Both the position numbers and the translations under genes were made by a program. From Rs1 sp038900335 (GTDB taxonomy: Bacteria; Pseudomonadota; Gammaproteobacteria; Pseudomonadales; Balneatricaceae), in assembly GCA_038900335.1 (NCBI GenBank), contig JBBMRB010000003.1:1-64000 (forward strand): a DNA stretch of 64,000 nt. Direction: 5' to 3'. Below, piece after piece: positions 9,263 through 17,879 of the stretch (position 1 is the first letter of the stretch; every line of letters begins with the position of its first letter). The notes beneath the pieces were generated by a model. It saw nothing but the letters and a program-made list of their open reading frames with translations, made no database searches and was not told the origin of the DNA.

Positions 9263-9673
9263 TTAATTGTCCAATGACGATAACAGTAACTCTTTTGCTT
9301 TTTGTATTTCACGTCGGTTGCGCTTATCCGGCTTATGCGCTGGTGTTAAATCCGCTGTTTTTAGTATTTTTCGCTGTATCGCCTGCTCTTCTCGCTTAGC
9401 AATACTTTGCGCAGTTTCTCGATATAACGCCATTGCCTCTGGAGCACCACGGCGCTGTTCAGATAAAGCAATGATCTCAACAATTTTCTCATCAAAGCCT
9501 TGTCTTATTTTAAGCAAACCTCCTATCTCAACAACCTTACTGCACTTACTGCGCTGGCCATCATAATGAACCTTTCCACCTTCTACCGCTTTCTTGGCCA
9601 GCGCTCTTGTTTTGAAAAAGCGGGCAGCCCATAACCATTTATCTAATCTAATTTTAGTCTTGTCGTTACTCAT
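9263..9673 (-). CDS. hslR: Hsp15, ribosome-associated heat-shock protein
   Basis: The 136-residue basic protein begins with an S4 RNA-binding domain (KIRLDKWLWAARFFKTR, then KAVEGGKVHYDG) and ends in a Lys/Arg-rich tail. Hsp15 binds 50S subunits carrying a stranded nascent chain and helps recycle them. It lies between yrfG (25 bp upstream) and hslO, the conserved order. Confidence 0.93.
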   Translation of the reverse strand: MSNDKTKIRLDKWLWAARFFKTRALAKKAVEGGKVHYDGQRSKCSKVVEIGGLLKIRQGFDEKIVEIIALSEQRRGAPEAMALYRETAQSIAKREEQAIQRKILKTADLTPAHKPDKRNRREIQKAKELLLSSLDN

Positions 9674-9697
9674 CTTAATTAATTCCCAGCGTGATCA

Positions 9698-10381
9698 TTA
9701 ATCTATGTATTTAAGCTGCTTATTTAACGTAGAAAAACAGTCTATACCGATAAATTTATCGCTAATATCGCGTTGCTCTTTGGTATTTGGCTGATTAATA
9801 CAACGTAAATGTTTAATTCCATATGTTTGAGCACTATCAAGCACAGCGACGGTATCATCGACAAAAAGCGTTCTAGTGGGATCAAATGGCTCAACTTCTT
9901 GCATTTGCAGCCAAAACGACTGCTCTTCCTTCGCCACATTAAAATCATGTGAAACGACAAGCGCATCCATGTATTGATCAAGCCCTGTCAGCTTGCACTT
10001 CATCTCTAGCCCGGTGTGATGATCATTGGTGACAAGCACCACTCGTTGTGTCGACTTTTGTAACAGTGCTAGAAACTCTTCAGCGAAGGGCCGATAAGCG
10101 ACATTATGAGCCACCTCTTCACGCAATCCCTTAATATCTACTTTGAGCTTTTCACTCCAATAATCAACACTATACCACTCTATAGTCCCTCTATTTTTAG
10201 ACAGCTCTGACAATAAGTAATTTTTACTGCTATCAAAGTCTGAGCGATGAATCTGCGAATAGCGGACGGGTAGATGTTCTAGCCAGAAAAAACTATCAAA
10301 ATGTAGATCTAATAAAGTACCATCCATATCTAACAATACTGTATCGATAGCAGACCAGTTTAACGACTCATTGAGATGCAT
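9698..10381 (-). CDS. yrfG: HAD-family nucleotidase (YrfG type, GMP/IMP)
   Basis: The 227-residue protein carries the haloacid dehalogenase motifs: DMDGTLLDL with the nucleophilic Asp near residue 18, VTNDHH as motif II, and FVDDTVAVLD as motif IV. The E. coli relative dephosphorylates GMP and IMP; that specificity is inferred from synteny with hslR and hslO. In E. coli igaA lies between nudE and yrfG; here yrfG and nudE directly diverge with a 39-bp gap, so igaA is absent. Confidence 0.85.
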   Translation of the reverse strand: MHLNESLNWSAIDTVLLDMDGTLLDLHFDSFFWLEHLPVRYSQIHRSDFDSSKNYLLSELSKNRGTIEWYSVDYWSEKLKVDIKGLREEVAHNVAYRPFAEEFLALLQKSTQRVVLVTNDHHTGLEMKCKLTGLDQYMDALVVSHDFNVAKEEQSFWLQMQEVEPFDPTRTLFVDDTVAVLDSAQTYGIKHLRCINQPNTKEQRDISDKFIGIDCFSTLNKQLKYID

Positions 10382-10420
10382 AGTAATCTTTCACTCTAAA
10401 ACAATAGGATATTGTGCAGT

Positions 10421-10969
10421 ATGCCAATTAAACCTGAAACATTGAAGATAAAGCGAACCGCTAAAAGCCGATTATTTCAAGTAGAAGAAATTCAATTACG
10501 TTTTAGCAATGGTGTCGAGCGAACTTATGAGCGCTTGGCAAGCAAAGGTAACGGCGCTGTCATGATGATTGCTATCGATCAAGACAATAATTTATTATTG
10601 GTTAGAGAATATGCAGGCGGTATCGATGACTATACGTTGTCGCTACCAAAAGGCGCGATCGATCAAGGCGAGAGTATTTTTGAAGCGGCTGATCGCGAGC
10701 TCAAAGAAGAAATTGGCTTTGGTGCCAAGCGTATCGAGTTTTTAAAAGAGCTGACGACAGCGCCAAACTATATGGGCCACAAATTGCACGCTGTCCTTGC
10801 TAGGGATCTGTACCCATGTCAATTAGAAGGCGATGAGCCGGAACCGTTAGAGCTGGTGAAATGGCCGCTTGCTGATATCGATAATCTGGCAATGAACCCT
10901 GAATTCACCGAAGGCAGGGCAATTGCTGGCTTGTATCTAGCAAGGGCTTTTTTAGCGCAACAAAGCTAG
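10421..10969 (+). CDS. nudE: ADP-ribose/ADP-compound Nudix hydrolase
   Basis: The 182-residue protein has a complete Nudix box, GX5EX7REUXEEXGU, from GAIDQGES to KEEIGF around residue 88. NudE hydrolyses ADP-ribose, NADH and Ap3A-type compounds. The ATG at 10421 is chosen over an in-frame TTG at 10412; AGGA lies about 11 bp before the ATG. It diverges from yrfG and converges with rep, whose stop is only 12 bp away with no room for a terminator. Confidence 0.9.
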   Translation: MPIKPETLKIKRTAKSRLFQVEEIQLRFSNGVERTYERLASKGNGAVMMIAIDQDNNLLLVREYAGGIDDYTLSLPKGAIDQGESIFEAADRELKEEIGFGAKRIEFLKELTTAPNYMGHKLHAVLARDLYPCQLEGDEPEPLELVKWPLADIDNLAMNPEFTEGRAIAGLYLARAFLAQQS

Positions 10970-10981
10970 CTTAACGCGCTA

Positions 10982-12997
10982 TTAAAGATCATCAAATAAA
11001 CTGCGTAAGCTGTTAAGTGTTGCTTTGCCTCTGGCTTTATTGACTTTCGGATCCTTCTCGCCATTGCCTTCAATTAACAAGTCATCTTGTGGCAACTCAT
11101 CGATAAAGCGGCTAGGGATACAATCAATCACCTCACCAAATTGTTTACGCTGCCTTGCTAAAGTCATTGTCAAAGTCACTTTTGCGCGAGTAATTCCGAC
11201 ATACATTAACCGTCTCTCTTCTTCGATATCACCATTTTCAATGCTATTACGATGCGGTAATATCTCCTCTTCAAGGCCTATCATAAAGACATGGGGAAAC
11301 TCGAGACCTTTAGAGGCATGTAAAGTCATTAACTGGACTTTGTTCTCATCTTCCTCTTCTTCTTGTCGATCCATTAAATCGATTAGAATCAAACGATTAA
11401 TCGCCTCTTCAATACCTGATTGCGGGTCATCTTCCTGTAGGCGCTCCATCGTGTTACGAATAGAGTCGACCAAAAAGTAGACATTTTGCATGCGTTTTTC
11501 AGCTGTCACTTCACTGGCACTGTTTTGGTAGATCCACCCTTCGTAATCTATTTCATGAATCAATTCACGAATCGTTTGTATGGCATCACCTTGAATACAT
11601 TGCTGGTACTTTGCTGTAAGCCAATGGGTAAATTTTCGTAATTTTTCCACTTGCGCAGGTTTCATTACTTGCTCAAGCCCAAACTCATTACAGGCATCAA
11701 ACATGCTGATTTCACGAAGCGAAGCGTATTCACCCAATTTTTTTAAGGTCGTTGGGCCTATTTCTCTGCGCGGTAAATTAATCACTCGTAAAAAAGCATT
11801 GTCATCATCTGTATTAATCAATACTTTTAGATAGCACATTAAATCTTTTATTTCGGCTCTGGCAAAAAATGAGGTACCACCAGAGAGCTTGTACGGAATC
11901 TGATGAGACTGTAATTTCAGCTCTAATAATCTAGCCTGATGATTACCGCGATATAACACTGCAAAGTCTTTAAAAGCGATACGATTGCGCACGTGCCTAT
12001 CGAGAATTTCTGTTGCTACACGCTCACATTCAGCATCTTCATTACGATTGTGAATTACCCGTATCGCATCCCCTGGAGCCATATCAGACCACAACGTCTT
12101 CGTCATATCATGCGGGTTATTGGCGATAACTACGTTTGCTGCGTTGAGTATTAGGCGAGTGGAGCGATAGTTTTGTTCCAGCTTTACAAGCCTCAGGCTT
12201 GGGTAGTCTTGCTTTAACAATGCCAAGTTTTCAGGCCTAGCACCTCGCCATGAATAAATGGATTGGTCATCATCACCCACCACGGTTAGCGCCCCTCTTT
12301 TACCAACAATTTGTTTCACCAGTTTGTACTGGCTCATATTGGTGTCTTGATACTCATCAACTAATAAGTAGCGAATTTTGTTCTGCCACTTTTCTAAAAT
12401 ATCTGGGTGCTGGGTAAATAATTTAACGGGTGACCAAATTAAATCATCAAAATCGACAGCGTTATAAGCCTGTAATGTCGTTTGATATAACTCATAAGCT
12501 CTGGCGCAAAGTACATCCTCAGGTCCCTGTGCTTGCGACAACGCTTGATCAGGCTCAATCATTTCATTTTTCCAGTAAGATATTTTGTTTCTCACTGTAT
12601 CTACTTTATCGCCATCTTCTTCATTACTAAGCAATAAGTCCTTTAATAATGAGCGGGTGTCAGTATCATCAAAAATTGAGAAACTGGATTTGAGCTTTAA
12701 CGCTTTATGCTCTTTACGAATGATGTTCATACCCAAATTATGAAAGGTAGAGACCGTTAAACCACGCCCTTTGCCATCAGGTAATAAGCCGATCACCCGC
12801 TCTTTCATTTCCCTTGCAGACTTATTAGTAAAAGTAAGTGCGGCAATATGGCGTGCCTCAATGCCACATTTGTTAACGAGATACGCTATTTTGCGCGTGA
12901 TAACACTCGTTTTTCCTGATCCTGCGCCTGCTAACACCAACATCGGCCCACTGATATAATCAACGGCATCTTGCTGTCTTGGGTTTAATTTGCTCAT
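10982..12997 (-). CDS. rep: ATP-dependent DNA helicase Rep
   Basis: This 671-residue superfamily 1A helicase moves 3' to 5' and clears proteins ahead of replication forks. Motifs appear in order: GAGSGKT (Walker A), TFTNKSAREM, DEYQDTN (Walker B), GDDDQSIYSWRGA, QNYRST, LMTLHASKGLEF, and VGITRAK. The ATG at 12997 (MSKLNPRQQ) matches the Rep N-terminus and has AAGAG 8 bp upstream; the frame is open further 5' to 13042 but that extension has no similarity to Rep. Confidence 0.95.
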   Translation of the reverse strand: MSKLNPRQQDAVDYISGPMLVLAGAGSGKTSVITRKIAYLVNKCGIEARHIAALTFTNKSAREMKERVIGLLPDGKGRGLTVSTFHNLGMNIIRKEHKALKLKSSFSIFDDTDTRSLLKDLLLSNEEDGDKVDTVRNKISYWKNEMIEPDQALSQAQGPEDVLCARAYELYQTTLQAYNAVDFDDLIWSPVKLFTQHPDILEKWQNKIRYLLVDEYQDTNMSQYKLVKQIVGKRGALTVVGDDDQSIYSWRGARPENLALLKQDYPSLRLVKLEQNYRSTRLILNAANVVIANNPHDMTKTLWSDMAPGDAIRVIHNRNEDAECERVATEILDRHVRNRIAFKDFAVLYRGNHQARLLELKLQSHQIPYKLSGGTSFFARAEIKDLMCYLKVLINTDDDNAFLRVINLPRREIGPTTLKKLGEYASLREISMFDACNEFGLEQVMKPAQVEKLRKFTHWLTAKYQQCIQGDAIQTIRELIHEIDYEGWIYQNSASEVTAEKRMQNVYFLVDSIRNTMERLQEDDPQSGIEEAINRLILIDLMDRQEEEEDENKVQLMTLHASKGLEFPHVFMIGLEEEILPHRNSIENGDIEEERRLMYVGITRAKVTLTMTLARQRKQFGEVIDCIPSRFIDELPQDDLLIEGNGEKDPKVNKARGKATLNSLRSLFDDL

Positions 12998-13528
12998 TTT
13001 AACTCTTTTGCCAAAGGACATGTGAAAGCAGCTAGCTGCCATATTGATGGTAGCTATTATGCCACAGGCTATTTATTATTACGGTAAAAACAACGAGGCT
13101 TTTACTACCCATTTTACCGGTGAGCTTATTTAACCGCTGGCTTAGTGACGTAATTTTTCTAGATACTCTCAAGATACTCTCTAGCTGCTATTTTGTTAAT
13201 ATACTGTTTATTAGTTATCGATTTTTTTCTATGCCACCGCTTTTAGCGACCTAATCTTTAGTCTTGTTGATGATGGTAGCAGTGCTGTTTTAATTATTAT
13301 CTGTGTTTTTTTACACAAGCTCTTTGGCTGAGGCTCTTTATCTTTGTGTTATAAAGGAGTGCTCAATACTATCGCTAAGCGCCGGTAACAGTTCATTGCG
13401 ACAGCACAGTGAATTTTAGCCAAAGCAGCGCTTAATCAAGTAGTCATTATTTAAAGATATTCTAGAGACGTACTGATTAATTGAGCAAACCAAACATTAA
13501 AACTATCGTGTTCATAAAATAACAAGCG
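12998..13528. other. Intergenic region between rep and yifB
   Basis: About 530 bp without a supportable gene. A short direct repeat, AGATACTCTC, occurs twice near 13160-13183. The rep promoter should lie at the left side. I see no RNA gene, terminator or operator that I can defend. Confidence 0.45.
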
Positions 13529-15043
13529 CTAAGAAACCATCGCTATTTGTCGATAACTTAGGGCTTCTAATAAATGCTCGCGCGCGATGCTTTGATGATG
13601 ACTAAGATCGGCAATAGAGCGACTAACTTTTAGTATGCGCTTACAAGACCTGGCTGAAAGACTCATCTTGGTTGCCGCTTGCGCTAATAGGACCGTTAGA
13701 TCTTTATCTAGAGCACAATGATCATTCAGCTGCTCACCAACGAGATCTGTATTACGACAACCTTGTCTCGCGATTTGCCGCTCAACACTTTCAGCCACCC
13801 GCAATGCAACTTGTTTAGAGCTAAGCTGATGATCTGTTTGCTCCGTCGCTAATAATTCTTGAGCCGATATCGGGTTAACTCGAATGTGTAAATCAATTCT
13901 ATCTAATAGAGGCCCTGACAGCTTACCTTGGTAGCGTTTAATTTGATCTAAAGAACAACGACAGCGGCCACTGACATCTAATGCATAACCGCAGGGGCAG
14001 GGATTCATTGCAGCCACCAGCTGAAAGCTCGCCGGAAAAGTCACTTTGTGTAACGCTCTGGATATATTAATTACTCCAGCTTCAAGCGGCTCTCTCAACA
14101 CTTCTAATACGGATCGTGGGAACTCAACAACTTCATCTAAAAACAATACACCTTTATGAGCTAAAGATATCTCACCAGGTTGCGGATAACTGCCACCGCC
14201 CACTAGTGATGCAGCAGAGGCGGTGTGATGTGGCGATCTAAAAGGGCGAACACCTGCACAAATATTTGTTATATCTAAGCCTGCAACAGAATAAATAGCC
14301 GCAGCTTCAATACGCTCAATTTCACTTAAACGAGGCAACAGCCCGGCAAGGCGAGAAGCGAGCATACTTTTACCACTGCCGGGGCTTCCTGACATCAATA
14401 AGTGATGGCCGCCGGCAGCGGCTATTTCCAATGCCCTTTTAGCTTGCTGCTGCCCCTTAACATCCAATAAATCTAGAGGCTGAATCAACGGCTCGATACC
14501 AGGTACTATTGTCGGTTCAGTATCTAACTCAAGCTGACCACTAAGTAACTGACAAACCTGTAGTAAATTTTGCAAACATGCCGTTTGTAATGAAGAAATT
14601 AACGCCGCTTCATTTTCTACGGATTTGGCAATACATAAACTGCGCTGACTCTTTTGACAAGCGATTGCAACGGGTAAAATACCTTTAACTTTACGTAAAT
14701 CTCCAGAGAGAGACAGCTCACCTATAAACTCCCATTTCTCTAATAGCTTATCAGGGACCTGCTTAGATGCAGCTAAAATCCCTACGGCAATGGCCAAGTC
14801 ATATCGCCCTCCTCCTTTAGGTAAATCAGCAGGGGCTAAATTAACGGTAATGCGACTGACAGGGAATGTAAACCCTAAATTAAGTAGGGCACTGCGTACT
14901 CTCTCTTTTGATTCTCGCACAGCCGCCTCTGGTAATCCCACTAACTGAAACGCTGGTAAACCACCAGATAAATGCACTTCAACTTCAACTAAGGGGGCGC
15001 TGACTCCTAATTGTGCACGGGTATATACTTTTGCAAGTGCCAT
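13529..15043 (-). CDS. comM: YifB/ComM family Mg-chelatase-like AAA+ ATPase
   Basis: The 504-residue protein has the N-terminal ChlI-like domain (VEVHLSGGLPAFQLVGLPE), a Walker A GSPGSGKSM near residue 218, Walker B VLFLDEVVEF, a CPCG...CRC cysteine cluster and the C-terminal Mg_chelatase_C domain (LSARSCKRILKVSRSIADL). In naturally competent bacteria ComM is a branch-migration helicase that widens integration of transforming DNA. This copy is intact. The comM gene is a known island insertion site in Acinetobacter; here a 5.5-kb insert sits just upstream and the first 36 codons are repeated at 20789-20895. Confidence 0.93.
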   Translation of the reverse strand: MALAKVYTRAQLGVSAPLVEVEVHLSGGLPAFQLVGLPEAAVRESKERVRSALLNLGFTFPVSRITVNLAPADLPKGGGRYDLAIAVGILAASKQVPDKLLEKWEFIGELSLSGDLRKVKGILPVAIACQKSQRSLCIAKSVENEAALISSLQTACLQNLLQVCQLLSGQLELDTEPTIVPGIEPLIQPLDLLDVKGQQQAKRALEIAAAGGHHLLMSGSPGSGKSMLASRLAGLLPRLSEIERIEAAAIYSVAGLDITNICAGVRPFRSPHHTASAASLVGGGSYPQPGEISLAHKGVLFLDEVVEFPRSVLEVLREPLEAGVINISRALHKVTFPASFQLVAAMNPCPCGYALDVSGRCRCSLDQIKRYQGKLSGPLLDRIDLHIRVNPISAQELLATEQTDHQLSSKQVALRVAESVERQIARQGCRNTDLVGEQLNDHCALDKDLTVLLAQAATKMSLSARSCKRILKVSRSIADLSHHQSIAREHLLEALSYRQIAMVS

Positions 15044-15254
15044 ATAATTTCCTTATTATCGTCCACAATCAAACATCAATAGTAACAAAGCCCTCAGCTA
15101 TAAATCCTCTTATACGAAAATGTACTACAGTGCAGTAATCAACTTTATGTGATTGACTAATGAGATATAGACCGATAAGGCGGTATTAACAGTAGTAAGG
15201 CCATTAATTAATAGCGGAATTATCATTTATTGATCTTTTAGCTTATGATTACAG
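14937..15254. repeat. 318-bp direct repeat, left copy (yifB 5' end plus upstream region)
   Basis: This segment recurs at 20789-21106 with a constant offset of 5852 bp, no indels, and three mismatches that I could count. It contains the first 36 codons of yifB, its ribosome site and about 210 bp upstream. The stop codon of the GIY-YIG-like gene lies inside its right end. The two copies bound the acquired insert. Confidence 0.93.
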
Positions 15255-15869
15255 TAACGTTCGTAATTCATCATCATTTAAGCAGAGCTTGTAAAGCTCA
15301 TTTACCTGCCACAGCCCGCTTTTTACTATCTTAATTTTAGGTGAACTGCTTCCTAACCATTTTGTCGATGGATGGCAGTCATTACATAACGATATACTAG
15401 AAACAATTCTTGATTCAAACAGCAAACGATCCGCTTTGTCATCCACAGGAATTACTGCAAAGCTGAAATTATTTTGAATATAACAGCTTATTCTTTCTTC
15501 AAGAATATTTTGATACACCATATCAATTCTATCTGCATGATGTTCTTTCATTTTTTTGGTAGTTAAGTCTAAGTTCCAGTCCTTCAGGAATTCGTCATTT
15601 TTCCGATGGAGGAACGCTCTACCAATATTTTTTCTAAAAATACTACGATCTTTATTTTTAGAGAGAAAATGCTGTTTCAGCCTCGGTATGAGTTGGTTAA
15701 CACCAGTATGCGTTCCAACACGAACAATACGATCAACACCGTGACCAATTTCATTTTTCTCAAATAAAACATATATTCCATTTTTAGGTAATAAACCAGA
15801 ATCAAATGGAAATTTATGCCTTGGTAGATTATGGCAATACAGATGGATTGAATCACAATTAGTCTTCAT
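15249..15869 (-). CDS. GIY-YIG-like nuclease-domain protein of unknown function
   Basis: The 206-residue protein shows a divergent GIY-YIG pattern: GIYVLFEKNE near residue 31, then RIVRVGTHTG (in place of the YIG strand) followed by LIPRLKQHF and a conserved-looking RKNIGRAFL helix. The second half has EESRIVSSISL-like and WLGSSSP segments. GIY-YIG domains cut DNA, but the degenerate motif leaves activity open. Its ATG overlaps the stop of the upstream DUF6884-like gene as ATGA, and AAGGAG lies 8 bp before it, so the two are made together. Its final codons run into the 318-bp repeat. I infer a mobile, possibly defence-related role from context only. Confidence 0.6.
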   Translation of the reverse strand: MKTNCDSIHLYCHNLPRHKFPFDSGLLPKNGIYVLFEKNEIGHGVDRIVRVGTHTGVNQLIPRLKQHFLSKNKDRSIFRKNIGRAFLHRKNDEFLKDWNLDLTTKKMKEHHADRIDMVYQNILEERISCYIQNNFSFAVIPVDDKADRLLFESRIVSSISLCNDCHPSTKWLGSSSPKIKIVKSGLWQVNELYKLCLNDDELRTLL

Positions 15870-16279
15870 GAGATAAGCTCCTTAAGCTTACTCAGCTGCT
15901 CGCCAAAACGCAGTCCTTTAAAAGGAATTGAATATTCGTTTAAATGTGGCAGTATGTACTCTCTGTACTTAACACCAGCCAAAATTATAAAATTGGTATT
16001 TTCAATTATATGAAGCTCTTCCAGCTGAGATACAACTTTCTTTGACCACTCCTCCCTATCAGCTTTTAACATCTTATTTAATGTTTTTTCATATGGTTCA
16101 ATTTTGTCATCTAGCTTCAATAAGCCATGTAGAGCAGATAATATATAGATTTCGTCAGAGCCTATCTTTTTAGCATAAGCTAAATTGGACTTAAACAAAG
16201 TACTCGTATATAGAATTTCCGCCTCTGACTTTTCTAGTCTCTTTGACTTTACGCAAGATATTAGTGCTACATTCTTCAT
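15866..16279 (-). CDS. DUF6884-like protein
   Basis: The 137-residue protein begins MKNVALISCVKSK and contains YILSALHGLL and EPYEKTL, the signature blocks of the DUF6884 (YaaA-like) group, whose biochemical function is unknown to me. The ATG at 16279 follows AAAGGTGG; an in-frame extension to 16300 looks non-coding. It is translationally coupled (ATGA) to the GIY-YIG-like gene downstream. The pair forms a compact two-gene cassette in the acquired insert. A role in nucleic-acid modification or defence is a guess. Confidence 0.6.
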   Translation of the reverse strand: MKNVALISCVKSKRLEKSEAEILYTSTLFKSNLAYAKKIGSDEIYILSALHGLLKLDDKIEPYEKTLNKMLKADREEWSKKVVSQLEELHIIENTNFIILAGVKYREYILPHLNEYSIPFKGLRFGEQLSKLKELIS

Positions 16280-16359
16280 TAGACCACCTTTGGGAAACAA
16301 TAGATTTACCAGCTTTCACTAGTCCGATTGTTGTTCAGAAAAACACATATGACTTCTCT

Positions 16360-16602
16360 CTATTTCAACCTACTCGTTCTGAGTGATGGGATTCCTGAAA
16401 TTATGAGATATTCACCATTCCTCACATTGTATTCTTGTGGGAACTTCACCTTAATTTTTAGCGAAGATCCTTTTAAATCGAAATAAATTGCCCCTGAGTA
16501 TGCTTTGTTGTTTAAACCTTCAACCTTCCCTTCCACTGTTACTAATGCAGGGAATTGCTTAAACAATTTGTTTTGACCAATAACGCCTGATTTTTCAAGA
16601 AG
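16360..16602 (-). pseudogene. 3' remnant of an unknown gene cut by an IS
   Basis: An open frame on the minus strand runs without a start from the very edge of the IS (16602) to a TAG at 16360. It encodes about 80 residues ending in EYLIISGIPSLRTSRLK. The only possible internal start is a TTG at 16566, so the 5' part was most likely lost. The segment VEGKVEG...GAIYFDLKG faintly recalls an OB-fold nucleic-acid-binding domain. It lies 80 bp upstream of the DUF6884-like gene on the same strand and may have been the first gene of that operon. Confidence 0.5.
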
Positions 16603-16669
16603 TGTTCTGGTCTAATCCCATCGGACACTTAATTTTGAGATAATAACATCAATAAATTAAGGAAATGAT

Positions 16670-16960
16670 ATGAGCTTAAAAAAATCACACAAAAATTACC
16701 CTCAAGAATTTAAAGATGAGACTGTTCTGATGGTGAGCGAACAAGGTTATAGTGTTGCAGAGGCCGCTAAGTCACTTGGTGTTGGTACCAGTCTGCTTTA
16801 CAAATGGAAAGAGAAGTTCGAAGCGCAGCGCCAAGGTATCACTTTAGAAGAGTCTGAGCGAGACGAGCTGAAACGATTACGTAAGGAAAACAAAGTATTA
16901 CGTATGGAAAAGGAAATATTAAAAAAGGCCAGTGCCTTCTTTGCAAAAGAAATGAAGTAA
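16670..16960 (+). CDS. IS3-family transposase OrfA (copy 1)
   Basis: The 96-residue protein has a helix-turn-helix (EFKDETVLMVSEQGYSVAEA) and a C-terminal leucine-zipper-like coil (KRLRKENKVLRMEKEILKKA). It binds IS ends and provides the N-terminus of the OrfAB fusion. The slippery A-AAA-AAG at 16921-16927 lies near its 3' end, allowing a -1 shift into orfB, whose frame is open from that site. The start is a proper ATG after AAGGAAATG-type leader. Confidence 0.88.
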   Translation: MSLKKSHKNYPQEFKDETVLMVSEQGYSVAEAAKSLGVGTSLLYKWKEKFEAQRQGITLEESERDELKRLRKENKVLRMEKEILKKASAFFAKEMK

Positions 16961-16961
16961 A

Positions 16962-17819
16962 ATACAATTTCATCAAAAAGCAGTCTGATGATTTTCCTGT
17001 AGCTATGCTTTGTCGCCTTATGAAAGTAAGCAAATCAGGCTATTATGACTGGCTTAAGCGCCCCGCAGTGATCATCGATTGGGATACGCTAAGGTTATAC
17101 CGACGTAACCGCCGCCTTTTTGAAAGAAATCGTGGCAGCTTAGGTAACCGTGAAATGGTAAAGAGACTGCGCAAAGAAGGCTACCAAGTTGGCCGCTATA
17201 TTGTCCGTAAAATTATGCATCGTCTAAATCTTAAAGTCACACAACGTCAAGCATACAAGATGACAACAAAGCGTAAGCACTCAGATTCGGTGGCTGATAA
17301 CTTGCTAAATCAAAACTTTAATCCAAGTGCTGCTAACCAGGTTTGGGCAGGCTATTTGAAAACAGGCGAAGGCTGGATGTACTTAGCGGTGGTAATGGAT
17401 TTATATTCGCGCCGTATTGTAGGCTGGCATATCGATAAACGCATGACGATAAACTTAGTAAATAAGCATTGATAAAAGCTTACAACCTTCGTCAGCCACC
17501 GAAAGGGCTTGTGTTTCACAGCGATCGAGGATCACAATATACAAGTAAGAGATTTCGTAAATCACTGCTGACTTATGGCATAAAATCTAGCATGGGAGAT
17601 GTGGGGGCGTGTTGGGATAATGCAGTCGTAGAACGCTTTTTTGGTAGTCTAAAACATGATTGGCTATTTAAAATTAATCAGCTAACAAGGGAGTTTATGA
17701 AGCAAGATGTAGCCGCCTATATGAAGTATTATAATTTAGAACGTCTACACTCATCGAATGGTGATCAGTCATCAATCGAGTTTGAAAATTCTCAACTAAA
17801 AGTGTCCAGTTTTGGTTGA
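16962..17819 (+). pseudogene. IS3-family transposase OrfB (copy 1, frameshifted)
   Basis: The integrase-core gene is broken into 17005-17472 and 17469-17819 by loss of one A relative to copy 2 (AAATAAGCATT against AAATAAAGCATT, near 17463). The N-terminal half has SGYYDWLKRP and the C-terminal half has HSDRGSQYTS and DNAVVERFFGSLK, the second and third DDE regions. Between VWAG (ending 17352) and YLKTGEGW (17353) the D-I-T residues usual in close relatives are missing, taking out the expected first catalytic Asp. Confidence 0.87.
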
Positions 17820-17879
17820 CCAGAACAATCCACACAACCATTTCAATGACTATAATCAATATCTACGGCCCAATTTATC

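Larger units (their letters stand above)
16603..17827 (+). mobile_element. IS3-family insertion sequence, copy 1 (defective)
   Basis: The element is about 1225 bp and is bounded by inverted ends TGTTCTGGTC (16603-16612) and GACCAGAACA (17818-17827), with the TG...CA tips usual for IS3. It carries orfA and orfB with orfB in the -1 frame and an A6G slippery run at 16921-16927. No target-site duplication flanks it. orfB has a 1-bp deletion near 17463 and lacks the residues around the first catalytic Asp, so it should not transpose on its own. Confidence 0.93.
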
